64,000 bases of DNA from Paragordius varius (taxonomy: Eukaryota; Nematomorpha), in contig OZ176057.1 in assembly GCA_964247055.1 (NCBI GenBank), positions 1,178,001 to 1,242,000 on the forward strand, written 5' to 3'. Shown piece after piece: positions 21,812 through 31,039 of the stretch. Numbering within the stretch: position 1 is the stretch's first letter; each line of letters begins with the position of its first letter. The notes beneath the pieces were generated by a model. That model saw only the letters and a list, made by a program, of their open reading frames with translations. It made no database searches and was not told where the DNA came from. The translations under genes were made by a program, and so were the position numbers.

Positions 21812-22984
21812 ATTTTTAATACTTTGGCTCTTAGCTTGTTTAGTATCTTATTTAATGCCTAGAATTTTGTTATTCATGCATGGAATATTACTTATATCGA
21901 CTTGTTCGTTTTGAATACTTAAACATATGTACACGAGGAATGATTGTTATTTAATTAAATACAAATTTAAAAATTAAATTTCGGAAAAATCCTATTGGTG
22001 GCCTCAATTTTCTTTTTTGTTTTGGCCTTTCCATGCCATTACGTATCAGAAAATGCAAAAATAATGGGGTGGTGCAAAACCTTGTTGATCAGTGATATCA
22101 TATCGAGTATATTAAAAATTATACGCGCCGGCATTTTTGCGTTTATTTTATAAAAACTACTCTATTCTAGAGATGGCTAAAAATTTAATACTTTCGGAGC
22201 ATCCAATTTAAAAATAAAACTTTCTCAAATTTTTTAACATTAAATATGATACATTATAAAAATCTATGAACTCAAGCATTTAGCCTTCACAAAGAAATTA
22301 TATATTATAGATTGTGCAAATTTCCGATTTTTTTATGAAAATGCTACAAATACGTTTATAATTGTTATTCGAGACCTAAAACCAAAAGTATCATGAGAAT
22401 ACTGATGCATTTTTCTCTATAAAAATATATATTTCAAGTTATTTTTTAGCAAGGACTATTGATAATATATTTTAAGCGCTTTTCTAAATCTCAAAATAAA
22501 AATTCATTATATTCTGTTTATAAAAATTTGAATAAAAGGCTATATTTTAGTTAAACTCCTTAGTTTTTATTTGTTTGTAAATATAGAATGGTTTTATCGT
22601 TTAAATTAAAAATGGTTATTCTATGGTTTAAAAATTAAATAAATTACTTAAACAACTTTTTTCCATAATGTTTGACAAATTTGTATGATATTGCTACATT
22701 AATTTTATTCCAAACATCGAATCTGAGATATGAAATCCACAGAAATATGACGGTATATTTAATTTTTTTTCAGATTAAAAATTATAAAAATATATACGGA
22801 GGACAAAACGTAAAAATTAAAAGACAAATATTTTTTAGATCACCCATACTTTTTCAAACCTTGATACTACCTAAATAATTACAATTGTAAAATGTATAAT
22901 TGAATGTGACACCATTTTACATCTCTATTGCTACCCCAAAATCTAAGTTGGCAAAAAATATGTTTTTTTTATGTTTTGTTTGTA

Positions 22985-23250
22985 ATAATCAGTGGGTCCG
23001 ACCCTCAAAAAATGTAGGAGACAAATATTTGCAAAAATATGCTTAGGTAATATAATTAAAATTGATATTTCATAAACGAATTCTTGGAATAAGTCTATCC
23101 AATCGGCAACTAACTAGAAAATATTGATATGCTGGATTACCATTTACAGTCTTAAATAAATTATTAATGCCCATGTTTATTTTAGCGGTCACCGGAATTT
23201 TTGAGTTCAAAATGCAGCCCGCGAAGCCATTTCTGTTGGACACCCCTGGT
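22985..23250. mobile_element. hAT-like MITE copy
   Basis: The right end is clear: GCAGCCCGCGAAGCCATTT then GTTGGACACCCCTG. The left end (CAGTGGGTCCGACCCTC) is decayed. Confidence 0.6.
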
Positions 23251-23773
23251 TTAAATTTGAAATTTTATCTTATAAGAATTTAAATGCAATGCTTATTATT
23301 AATATTCTTCTTTCCAGGATATAATTTTTGGGAAAAAATCAATAATTTGAAAATTTAATATCTTAAAAAGTATTAGCGTCTAGAAAAAAACGTGTCAATA
23401 ATACATTATGGATACTATCAATATACCCCAATATTCTAGTCATATTAATGAGTTATCCATCTAAAGTACATTTTTATACATTTTTAAAAAGTTATGCGAA
23501 AAATAGTTAAATTTAATAGAAAATTCTTATAATATAAATAAAATTATAAAATTCCCTTATCCCTCAAAACTCAAAATTTAGATTTTAAATCCCTTCTTCA
23601 TTTTGTGCGATTAAAAAATCTTATTATTTTGTTTTAATTAAACTTTTGAAATCATATGCATATCATTGTATCAAACGAAATTATCGACCCTAAAGTATAA
23701 ATCATCTAACCAAATTGTATTCATTAGCTAATGTTAATAACTAAATTCAATTCAACGTTTTTAAATAAATAAA

Positions 23774-23818
23774 ATGCAACATTTGGAAAAACGGGTGATA
23801 TTTTATCTAACTTCTTAG
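23774..23818 (+). pseudogene. Decayed duplicate of the start of the EF-hand gene
   Basis: ATGCAACATTTGGAAAAACG encodes MQHLEKRV, close to MQQLEKRV at the true start 206 bp downstream. The frame then leaves the gene sequence and stops after six more codons (TAG at 23816). The A-rich leaders are also alike. It reads as a short tandem duplication of the gene's 5' end. Confidence 0.45.
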
Positions 23819-23979
23819 TGCTTTAAAACTTTTGCGGTTATATTTATTATCAGGTTATTTTAAATAGACGGGCTCTATCCCCACACTGAAACAAAAACCT
23901 ATATTAAATTACAATCACCATCTAAAATTTATATCACCATCCCATCAAATTTAATTATCCATCCGTCAATAACAAAAAA

Positions 23980-26900
23980 ATGCAGCAATTGGAAAAAAGG
24001 GTAAATATATACCCCGAATTTTTGGATCTTTTCGCCCCGGGTCAATGCAGAGCCTTTGAAGACGCCTTTTATAAAATGGATCAAGACAAGGATAAACGTT
24101 TAAACTATGAAGACCTTAAGAGTGGATTTGAACGAATGGGATGCGCCTTACCCCACTTGGCTCTCAAGGATAGCATAAAACTTGGTGGGTACATTTCAAT
24201 TACCAATAATGATAATTTATCATAACGATATGATGACTTTTCGTCGTTATCATTAAGCAATTTTAGACAACAACCGTCTCTTATTTTAATTTAGACTCGG
24301 AGACTTTCTGTGCGGCCCTCGATAAATTTTGAAAATTGTAATTTGTACAAATATGCCTAGAAAATCTTAAAAAAATTTATATTTCTTAAACAATTTTCCT
24401 AAATTATTCTATCCGATTGGCGAACCTTAAAAAATTGCTATATGTTTGCTTTTTATACTCCTATAATTAAAATTTAAAAAATTATTTATAAAGGCCCATA
24501 AATAATTATAAAATCACCCGCCGAATTATCCGATTAAAAATACGGCCCCTGAAGCCATTTGTACTGGACGTGATTTAGACTCAACAACTTTTTTTTGTAT
24601 CTCCAAAATTTGGGAGCATTTATACCGTTAAAACCCTGTAAAAAAACGTCACATTTGCGTTATGAAATATAATGATTATTTTATTTTCCAGAAAAAAATA
24701 ACTTCTAAATGATTTCCTCACATAAAAATTGTTTAATACAGTTGTTTTTACTCAAGCTCATTTAATTAACGAAATAAATTATTTGCCTATTTCTATTAGT
24801 TAATAAAAGTGGGGATGGAAAGCTAACCGTACCCGAATTTCTCATGCTAATCAGAAAAAGCGCAGAAGCAGATTTGGAATCGGTAAATTACAGTAAAAAA
24901 TAAAACTATACGGACTAAACTTGAAAACTAAAATATATAAATATTTTTTCTGTAAAGATAGTAATAATCTTGATTTTTCCCATGTAAATTATTTAATTAC
25001 TATTGTGAAATACATATTTGAGTTTTTAAACATCTATTGTATATTTCCAGTAGTTTAAACAATGAATTTGAAAAAAAATCAGTTTAAAAAAGTATGGTTA
25101 TCTTTTGAGAAAAAAGTCAGTTTTTATATTTTACATTTTTTCCGTATAATTACATCTGTTGTATATATGTAGTATTGAGAGTTTACGTAGAACAGTTTGA
25201 CTATCATTTTAACTCTAATTTTCTATCGTTTTTCTTTTATTTCGGCAATATCTTTAAGTAAACAAGTGTGAACAGTAATTTTTTAAAGTTAGCCATATAT
25301 TAATTCAACATTGTAAATGAATAGATAAATTTTTACTAAAATATATACAATATTCTCATTGGGCTTTTGGTTTTGAAGCTCACGAGTCTAATTTCGAAGT
25401 TACTCAACAGATTAAAAATATGGCGCACATTTGGTAAATTTGGTACAAACTAAACTCAAATTAAATTATTTTTTAAAACTAAGAATAAGAATTTTTTCAT
25501 CTAAATTAGGTGACAGCCACCAGATTCATTTAAATCAAATTATTGGTGGAAAAATAACTAATTTACAGTTTAGCAAAATTAGTTTAAAGTGTATTTTGGT
25601 ATTTTTTGTCCAATAATTTTAAATTTTATTATGATGTCACTACAATTGTATAACATTAAATTTCAATTAAAATTGGCTTCCGAATTTGAGATAAACTTAA
25701 TTAGAAACCCAATATTTTACCACATTTGAAAGAGGTGATGAAATCTTTGGTGGATTGAAAACAGTGTTTTACCGTATCTACCTTATTTTAGCATACTTAA
25801 ACTTCATTTTTAGATCAGAGTTCGAAATATAAATGGCTTAAATGATTATATTATTATCTAGCATTAACTAAATTTTTAAATAATATACAATATTTTCATT
25901 TAATGTTAATACGATTTATAGGTTCAAACAATTTATGATTACAGAACATTATTTTAATTATAGTTTATTGGACTTAAGCTATGTTTATAAGATATTTGGT
26001 CAGATGCATTAAACTCCTATTAGAAACAAATATTTAGCAAGCGCTTGCCACCTTTTAAGTATTATCTTCTTTTAAAATAGCATAAGTCCCAATAAAAGCA
26101 CCATAAAAATTCTGTTAGAATTTTCAAACTTTATTTATCAATATATTTTTTGTGTAGGCAATCAATAAACATTTATTTCGTTGCAAAAATATAGTAACAA
26201 AGTGTTGCGGCACTTAAAAATTATCTTATGTTATTATAGGGGTTTTACCAAAATCATGAGAACCAATTTTAAAAAGCTAAAAAATACAGTTAAATGCCTC
26301 TTTTTACTTTTTTATTCAAGTGTAATATTAATTGCTTTAGGAAGCTTTGACACTCGCCTGCCCAGGGTTGACAGTTATTATGGGTAGTTTAAGGGTTTGA
26401 ACTCTGGCACTAAAACACAATATAAGGGTTGGGCGCTCTACCTATTATACCTTCACGCCTTTTTACCAATTTAAAAAAATGAAGGTTTATGTAAAAAATC
26501 ACTAGGCAATCCACATATATAGTCTTATATTTATTTTGTTAGCCGATCAAACGCATTTGGGAAGTTTTTAGCGAAATACCCTTTGAAACAACTGAGTTTG
26601 ACACAGAATTAGGTATAATAATTGTATCATATAAAGTAAAATTGAATGTCACTTTTTTTCAATTATAAAAATTGTTTAATGTTAAACTTTTTAAATTAAA
26701 TCTTTAACTTATGTATCTAAAAAATACATAATTTAGCTTTAAAAACAGCCGATGTGATATAAATATATATAATCTATTGGCATATGTGCAAAAACTACAT
26801 TTTTAGAATTCACTCCATATTATAATCATTTATATGAAATAACTGCTTATACTTTTTAACTAAAATGCTGATTGTCTTATATTTTAAAATTCACCATAAT

Positions 26901-29611
26901 TTAAGTAATAAATGCGAGAAATCTTAATAAAATTTTTTTGGAAATTTCAACATGAGGAGGCGCCAATCGGGTATGTAAATATTTATCCAAGAATAAAATG
27001 ATTTTAAAACAATAATTTGATTTCCAATTGTTAATTTGAAATATATTTTATCACAAAATATGGAGAATATTATCATTAGCCTATTATTGCAATTAAAAGT
27101 CATAGTACTTCCTATCGAGCAATTGGTTTATAAAATTAAGATGACAGTGTTAATAAGTAATAGTGTGGGGCACGTTTTGTCCTTGTGGACTCATCAGTCA
27201 CACCTAATGAAAGAATACGGGTAAACACTGTCAAATAGGATTTTGTATATATACTGAGTATTTTATTTAAGACCAATCATAGTTGGTGAAAGGGAAAACA
27301 TCCGCCAAAAAATCTGAATATTAATTACATCTGCTTTATCCTGGCTAATGGATAAAAAGGAGATATGATAATTGTCTTGATCCAACTACAATCGGTTGCC
27401 CTCACTGGGCCTTGGGTTCTCTGTTTTCTCTTTTACAAACTGTAATGATGTTAAATGTTAAAATTCTCAGTATATTTATACAAACTTTTAACTGTCAGTG
27501 TTTACCAGTATTCATTATGTGTGACTGATGAGTTTATAACAAGGACGACACGCGTTTCACACTATGACACTTGGTAAACAGTGCCATTCTAAAATTTTCG
27601 TTTCATAGAGCCACCATTTGCTTGATTAGGAAGTAACTTGTAATTGCAATGGTAGGCTAATAAAAATAATCTCCATATTAAGCAGATATAAAAAGCACGA
27701 TTTAGAAATATTTAATTTTTTATAATAATTCATTTGGTATAAATTTTATTTAACAATTTGGAATCTAATACAAAAATACATCTGTTTTATCGCATTATAA
27801 TTTTTTACCCTATTTAAATTAGGTGTGGGTTTAGAATAAATTTTATGTAAGAGTATTTTCAGATTAATGCAGGGATGTCCAACAATCAGCTTCATGGGCT
27901 GCATGCGGCCCTCTAAAATATTTTGCAGCCTGCGAAAAATTTATAAGATAGGAAATTTGATTTAAACTTATTTTTTTGAATAAATTTTTTGAACAAATTT
28001 TCTCTAGTTCCAGTCATGAAATAGTGTAAAAATGTTGAAAAATTAAGAATTAACAAAAAATATTTGTTAATGCTCGCACATTTTGTAAATGCGGCTCGTG
28101 AAGCCATTTGTGTTGGTAACTCCTGGTTTAAGGTAATATTGAAAAAATAGATATGAAAGGCAAATACCAGTTAAATTACAAAAAATATATAGTCCTTAAA
28201 TATTATATGGACGAATAAGGAAAGCCAAGCGTTGTTAATTAAGTCTGATAAATTATATTTTGTCTATTTCCATTAATAATTTGTAATGCAACAAATAAAC
28301 TTGTAATATTATATATGCAATTATGATTCAGCTATAATTATATATATTTATTATGAATTTTCGATTACTACAAGTTCGTCAAACGAAAAAAATAAAATAT
28401 AAATATAAACTACTAATTAGTTTATATTGTAATAGTTTATATGTTTAACAAAGATCATTTTTAGCAATCGAAAATTCATAATAAATTTATATAATTTTAG
28501 CTGATTTATAATTGCATATATAATAATACAATCACACTTCAGCGTAAACAATATCCAAACTTGTAATAATTTATGTTTTACAGAAAAATTGAAATTATAC
28601 GGAAGCGATAAAAAAAAGTTTGTTTTAGAAAAAGATAACCATAATTTTTTAAAAAAACATTGTTTTTCATACATTAACTATATAATTACAATATTGAATT
28701 CCAATCTACATCTATGATCCCCCTTTCGCAACCCCTATCCTAGGAATTAGATTGATATTGGTTTTAAAATGTATTGTTCTCTTTAATAATAAATATTCTA
28801 TCACGTTTTGACTGCATAATTACAATATTTACTGTAACTTTGTTTAATGTACAGCTCAAAAATATCGAAGTGTACAAAATGTCAACGTGACAGCCATCGA
28901 AGATGCGTCCGACAAAAAGAGTGTGCGCAATTTTTTTGAACTTAAAAGTCAGGTAACTTTTTTATACTTATTTATGAATTATTATTTGATATATGTGATG
29001 TTTAATATAAATATTTCTCCTGTTTAATCTTTGTTTGCTTTTATACAGTAAAACTTGAATTTATGCAGCCATAGTGTAATGACTAAAAGACAAACATTAT
29101 ATTCTAGAAGATAACCAACCATATTTTATAATTCTTTCATCGTTTTGAGTTGTCAAACGTGGGTTAGACATGCATATTGGTAATACACCCAATTATAATA
29201 TTATATATCAAAGTTTATGTTGAAAAATTTAAGGTCAGAAAGAGTATGGTTGTCTTTTCAAAAAAAAGGTTTTTGTTTTTACTAACATTTGATGTGTAGC
29301 TTTAATAATGTTAATAACCATTTTAATTTAAAATATGAATCACGTAAAGTACAATATAGGTAGGTACATTTCCCGTTTTCATCAAAATTAAACCATAAGC
29401 ATGTATGTAAACTATACAATATTGGGGAATTTTTTTCATTGTAATACAGAAAACTAAAATTGAGGAGGATTATCAAAAACAGTTGATTGACGAAAAGAAA
29501 AAACAGATTGAAACCGAAAGGGCCCGTAAAGCCAAAGAAGAGGCCGAAGCAAAAGCTAAAAAAGATGCACTAAAAGCAAAAGCTGCCCTCTTTGAATCCA
29601 AAGAGGAATGA
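23980..29611 (+). CDS. Swiprosin / EFHD1-EFHD2-like EF-hand protein (205 aa)
   Basis: Five exons: 23980-24184, 24800-24882, 26543-26612, 28855-28952 and 29450-29611. They add up to exactly 206 codons including the stop. EF-hand 1 has the loop DQDKDKRLNYED (followed by LKSGFERMG). EF-hand 2 is completed across the first splice as NKSGDGKLTVPE, with asparagine at position 1, then FLMLIRKSAEADLES. Exon 4 gives VNVTAIEDASDKKSVRNFFE. Exon 5 is a charged coiled-coil tail (EEDYQKQLIDEKKKQIETE ... KAALFESKEE). That order, with FFE before a basic helix, is the swiprosin layout, and the length is near the family's 205-240. Family members are Ca2+-binding actin regulators in the cytosol or mitochondria; this is family knowledge. 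A likely polyadenylation signal AATAAA lies near 29679. Confidence 0.86.
24308..24590. mobile_element. hAT-like MITE copy in EF-hand gene intron 1
   Basis: Left GTGCGGCCCTCGATAAATTT and right ATACGGCCCCTGAAGCCATT then TGTACTGGACG match the hAT-like family. The outermost bases are decayed. Confidence 0.55.
24891..25160. mobile_element. MITE family 1 starting 8 nt inside intron 2 of the EF-hand gene
   Basis: The left end TA/CAGTAAAAAATAAAAC follows the donor GTAAATTA almost directly (exon 2 ends at 24882). The right end is TTTTTTCCGTATAATTAC. Inner landmarks such as AAAAAAGTATGGTTATCTTT match the family. Confidence 0.7.
26335..26462 (-). repeat. tRNA-derived SINE-like segment
   Basis: On the minus strand, GGTATAATAGGTAGAGCGCC resembles a tRNA A box. 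AGTGCCAGAGTTCAAACCC, about 45 nt further on, resembles a B box (GGTTCGAATCC type). The preceding GGCGTGA is a plausible tRNA 5' end, but no matching acceptor stem is found, and the sequence continues as a non-tRNA body. This is the standard structure of a SINE. A second copy was not found in the window, so the family is unproven. Confidence 0.45.
27142..27232 (-). ncRNA. Hammerhead-like ribozyme core, left arm
   Basis: Minus strand: the outer stem GACAGTGTT (27232-27224) pairs with AACACTGTC (27150-27142). Inner GTGTGA (27203-27198) precedes CTGATGA (27197-27191). Stem II is GTCC-ACAA-GGAC (27190-27179), perfectly paired, then AAAAC where GAAAC is expected. The 3' side CACAC (27167-27163) pairs with most of the inner stem. 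It is a type I layout with a very short stem III. Departures from the consensus suggest weak or no activity. Confidence 0.62.
27496..27583 (+). ncRNA. Hammerhead-like ribozyme core, right arm
   Basis: Plus strand: the outer stem CAGTGTTTACCA (27496-27507) pairs with TGGTAAACAGTG (27572-27583), 11 of 12. Inner GTGTGA (27519-27524) pairs perfectly with TCACAC (27557-27562). Between lie CTGATGA (27525-27531), a stem II with GGAC on its 3' side (27543-27546), GACAC for GAAAC (27547-27551) and GCGTT. This allows a two-pair stem III and a cut predicted after 27556. The 5' side of stem II is less complementary than in the left copy. Confidence 0.62.
27871..28130. mobile_element. hAT-like MITE copy in EF-hand gene intron 3
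   Basis: Left CAGGGATGTCCAACAATC with GCATGCGGCCCTC. Right ATGCGGCTCGTGAAGCCATT then GTTGGTAACTCCTG. Both ends match the family. Confidence 0.62.
28305..28530. mobile_element. Hairpin MITE with 90-bp arms
   Basis: The left arm (ATATGCAATTATGATTCAGC ... TTATGAATTTTCGATTACTA) is repeated inverted on the right (TAGCAATCGAAAATTCATAA ... GCTGATTTATAATTGCATAT), with about 85 percent identity judged by eye. The loop is AT-rich. A half copy lies at about 48590-48720 (ATAATTCAGCTAAAATTA ... CTTTTCGATTACTACTAG). Confidence 0.68.
28581..28834. mobile_element. MITE family 1 ending 20 nt before exon 4 of the EF-hand gene
   Basis: The left end is TA/CAGAAAAATTGAAATTATA then CGG. The right end is GTTTTGACTGCATAATTACA then TTTACTG/TA. 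The TA duplication is retained. The exon starts at 28855. Confidence 0.7.
29046..29290. repeat. MITE family 1, decayed copy in EF-hand gene intron 4
   Basis: The left end is TA/CAGTAAAACTTGAATTTA. Inner AAAAGACAAACATTATATTC and AGAGTATGGTTGTCTTTTC match the family. The right end is lost in GTTTTTGTTTTTACT. Confidence 0.55.
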
Positions 29612-30054
29612 TTGAATGAATAAGCACATTTTAGGAGCAAGATTTTTCAAAATATCTTTGATGTAGTAATATAAATGTAAAATAAAAGGTGAGAAAACCA
29701 CATGCTATTTTATAATTAATTTTTTTTTCAAATGTTGATGCTTTTGTATTAGTTACTTCATATAATAAATGTAATTTGTGTATGATATATCCCAAAAAAT
29801 ATATTTATTTGTTGTTTAATTTAATTATAGCCTTTGAAATATACTGTCTTAATGACATATCAGATCGGGTAACCATATCAATAAAATTTAAATTATCTAA
29901 AAATTTAATTTTGTGATAAAAATATAAAAAATCACGATTAAAAATAAGTGTCTACAATAAAATATCACATGCATGTGTAATAATGACTAGAAATTATTAT
30001 CTCAACACGACCCTTCTTATGTTTTTACCGGTTTAAGACAAAAAAAAACATTTC

Positions 30055-31020
30055 TCATGTCTTTATATCACCCGTAAAGAAACATATTTGACGCATCATA
30101 TCTTGCGGTTGATCCACATGTATCCAATGCCGAGAATTTGGGATTTCAACTAATTTGGCATTTGGAAACATTTGTTTTATTGATGGTAAATCTTGGTCTG
30201 GTTCCAAATAGTCAGATTTAGATGCGTAAAGAAAGAGTGTTGGTTTTTTATACGGATGCTCCGGATTAAACGTAATCTTAGATTTGGAGATGAGTTCTTC
30301 CAAATGAGCCAAATCGAATTCCCAAGCAAAACGTTTTGGATTATGTGGATCACGCACAAGGTTAGAGATCAAAAAAGATCTAATGTCTGAATCTTTAACA
30401 TTCAACTCATTTAACATAAACTGATCAATAGCTTGACGAGAATTTAAGGTAGGTGATGTAAAATCTACAGCTTTCATTGCTTCAAAATAAAATTGTACAT
30501 CCATGGCTAGTTTCAGTTTGAGATTAGGGCTAATATCCAATAATATCAATTTGCTCAATCCTCCTTTCTGAATAGCGTTTGACTCTTCATTCAATGCTAT
30601 ATCCATAGCAACTCTACCACCCAAACTATGTCCAATTATTATATATTTGTCTAAATTTAAGCCGGTCGGCGACACAATAAATTGGTAAACCTGTCGAGCC
30701 ATTTCTCGAAGCGTAAAAGGTACGGTAGAGTGATGACTACTTCCATGCCCTGGCAAATCTAAGGCATAAACACAACGTCCAGATGTATTGGATAGTGGTT
30801 GTGCAACACTTTGCCAATTCCTTTTAGAGCCAAACAAACCGTGTAAAATTATGAATGATTCTTTGGTGTTAGATAAAGAATTATCGTTTTGCGCAATGTT
30901 AGGTGAAACTTTATAAAACGATAATTTATTGACATTTTGCGAATAGAATTTATAGTTAATACCGATGGTCAATTTTTTAAACGACTTTTGGCCAAGGCCA
31001 AAATATATCCCATGTATCAT
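30055..31020 (-). CDS. ABHD11: ABHD11-like alpha/beta hydrolase, intronless (321 aa)
   Basis: This is a single uninterrupted frame on the minus strand. I place the start at the ATG at 31020; a GTG four codons earlier is also open. The first ~30 residues are basic and uncharged-polar without acids (MIHGIYFGLGQKSFKKL), fitting a mitochondrial presequence. Family motifs: SFIILHGLFGSKRNWQSVA (oxyanion-hole HG), DLPGHGSSHHS, the nucleophile elbow GHSLGGRVAM (Ser about residue 132), LLDISPN, and near the end NSRHWIHVDQPQDMM with the catalytic His (about 298). HGLFGSK and GHWIHxDxPQD-type motifs are diagnostic of ABHD11, a mitochondrial serine hydrolase linked to protection of lipoylated 2-oxoglutarate dehydrogenase. 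It lies tail to tail with the EF-hand gene, 444 bp between stops. Absence of introns among intron-rich neighbours could mean retrocopying, but the frame is intact. Confidence 0.85.
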   Translation of the reverse strand: MIHGIYFGLGQKSFKKLTIGINYKFYSQNVNKLSFYKVSPNIAQNDNSLSNTKESFIILHGLFGSKRNWQSVAQPLSNTSGRCVYALDLPGHGSSHHSTVPFTLREMARQVYQFIVSPTGLNLDKYIIIGHSLGGRVAMDIALNEESNAIQKGGLSKLILLDISPNLKLKLAMDVQFYFEAMKAVDFTSPTLNSRQAIDQFMLNELNVKDSDIRSFLISNLVRDPHNPKRFAWEFDLAHLEELISKSKITFNPEHPYKKPTLFLYASKSDYLEPDQDLPSIKQMFPNAKLVEIPNSRHWIHVDQPQDMMRQICFFTGDIKT

Positions 31021-31039
31021 ACGAGTCCTCACATCAAAA

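Larger units (their letters stand above)
20400..23760. other. Gene-poor spacer upstream of the EF-hand gene
   Basis: It contains palindrome-family pieces (22000-22560, with ACCAAAAGTATCATGAGAAT), a MITE family 1 remnant (about 22787-22975) and a hAT-like copy (22985-23250). At 21518-21811 there is a somewhat GC-richer patch that may be an old exon (see its own entry). Nothing else is recognised. Confidence 0.5.
27057..27679. mobile_element. Inverted-repeat element with a hammerhead-like ribozyme in each arm
   Basis: The left arm (27057-27265) and right arm (27459-27679) are inverted copies about 210-220 bp long, around a 193-bp spacer. Shared landmarks are AATATGGAG, TTGCAATTA, ACTTCCTA, the ribozyme cores, GTAAACACTG and ATATACTGAG. 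The element lies in intron 3 of the EF-hand gene. No open frame is seen, so it is non-autonomous. Hammerheads occur in the terminal repeats of Penelope-like elements and in retrozymes, normally in direct orientation. Whether this belongs to either, or is a DNA element, is open. No target duplication could be fixed. Confidence 0.72.

Noticed and set aside
26335-26462. A functional tRNA gene on the minus strand
   Set aside because: A- and B-box-like segments exist but no acceptor stem closes and no anticodon arm is convincing; a SINE is the better reading.
26953-26973. ATGAGGAGGCGCCAATCGG/GTATGT as a tiny first exon (MRRRQSG)
   Set aside because: No downstream exon continues it, and it lies inside an intron of the EF-hand gene.
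28417-28674. 85-residue minus-strand frame
   Set aside because: It lies across the hairpin MITE and the start of MITE family 1, so it is repeat DNA without coding meaning.
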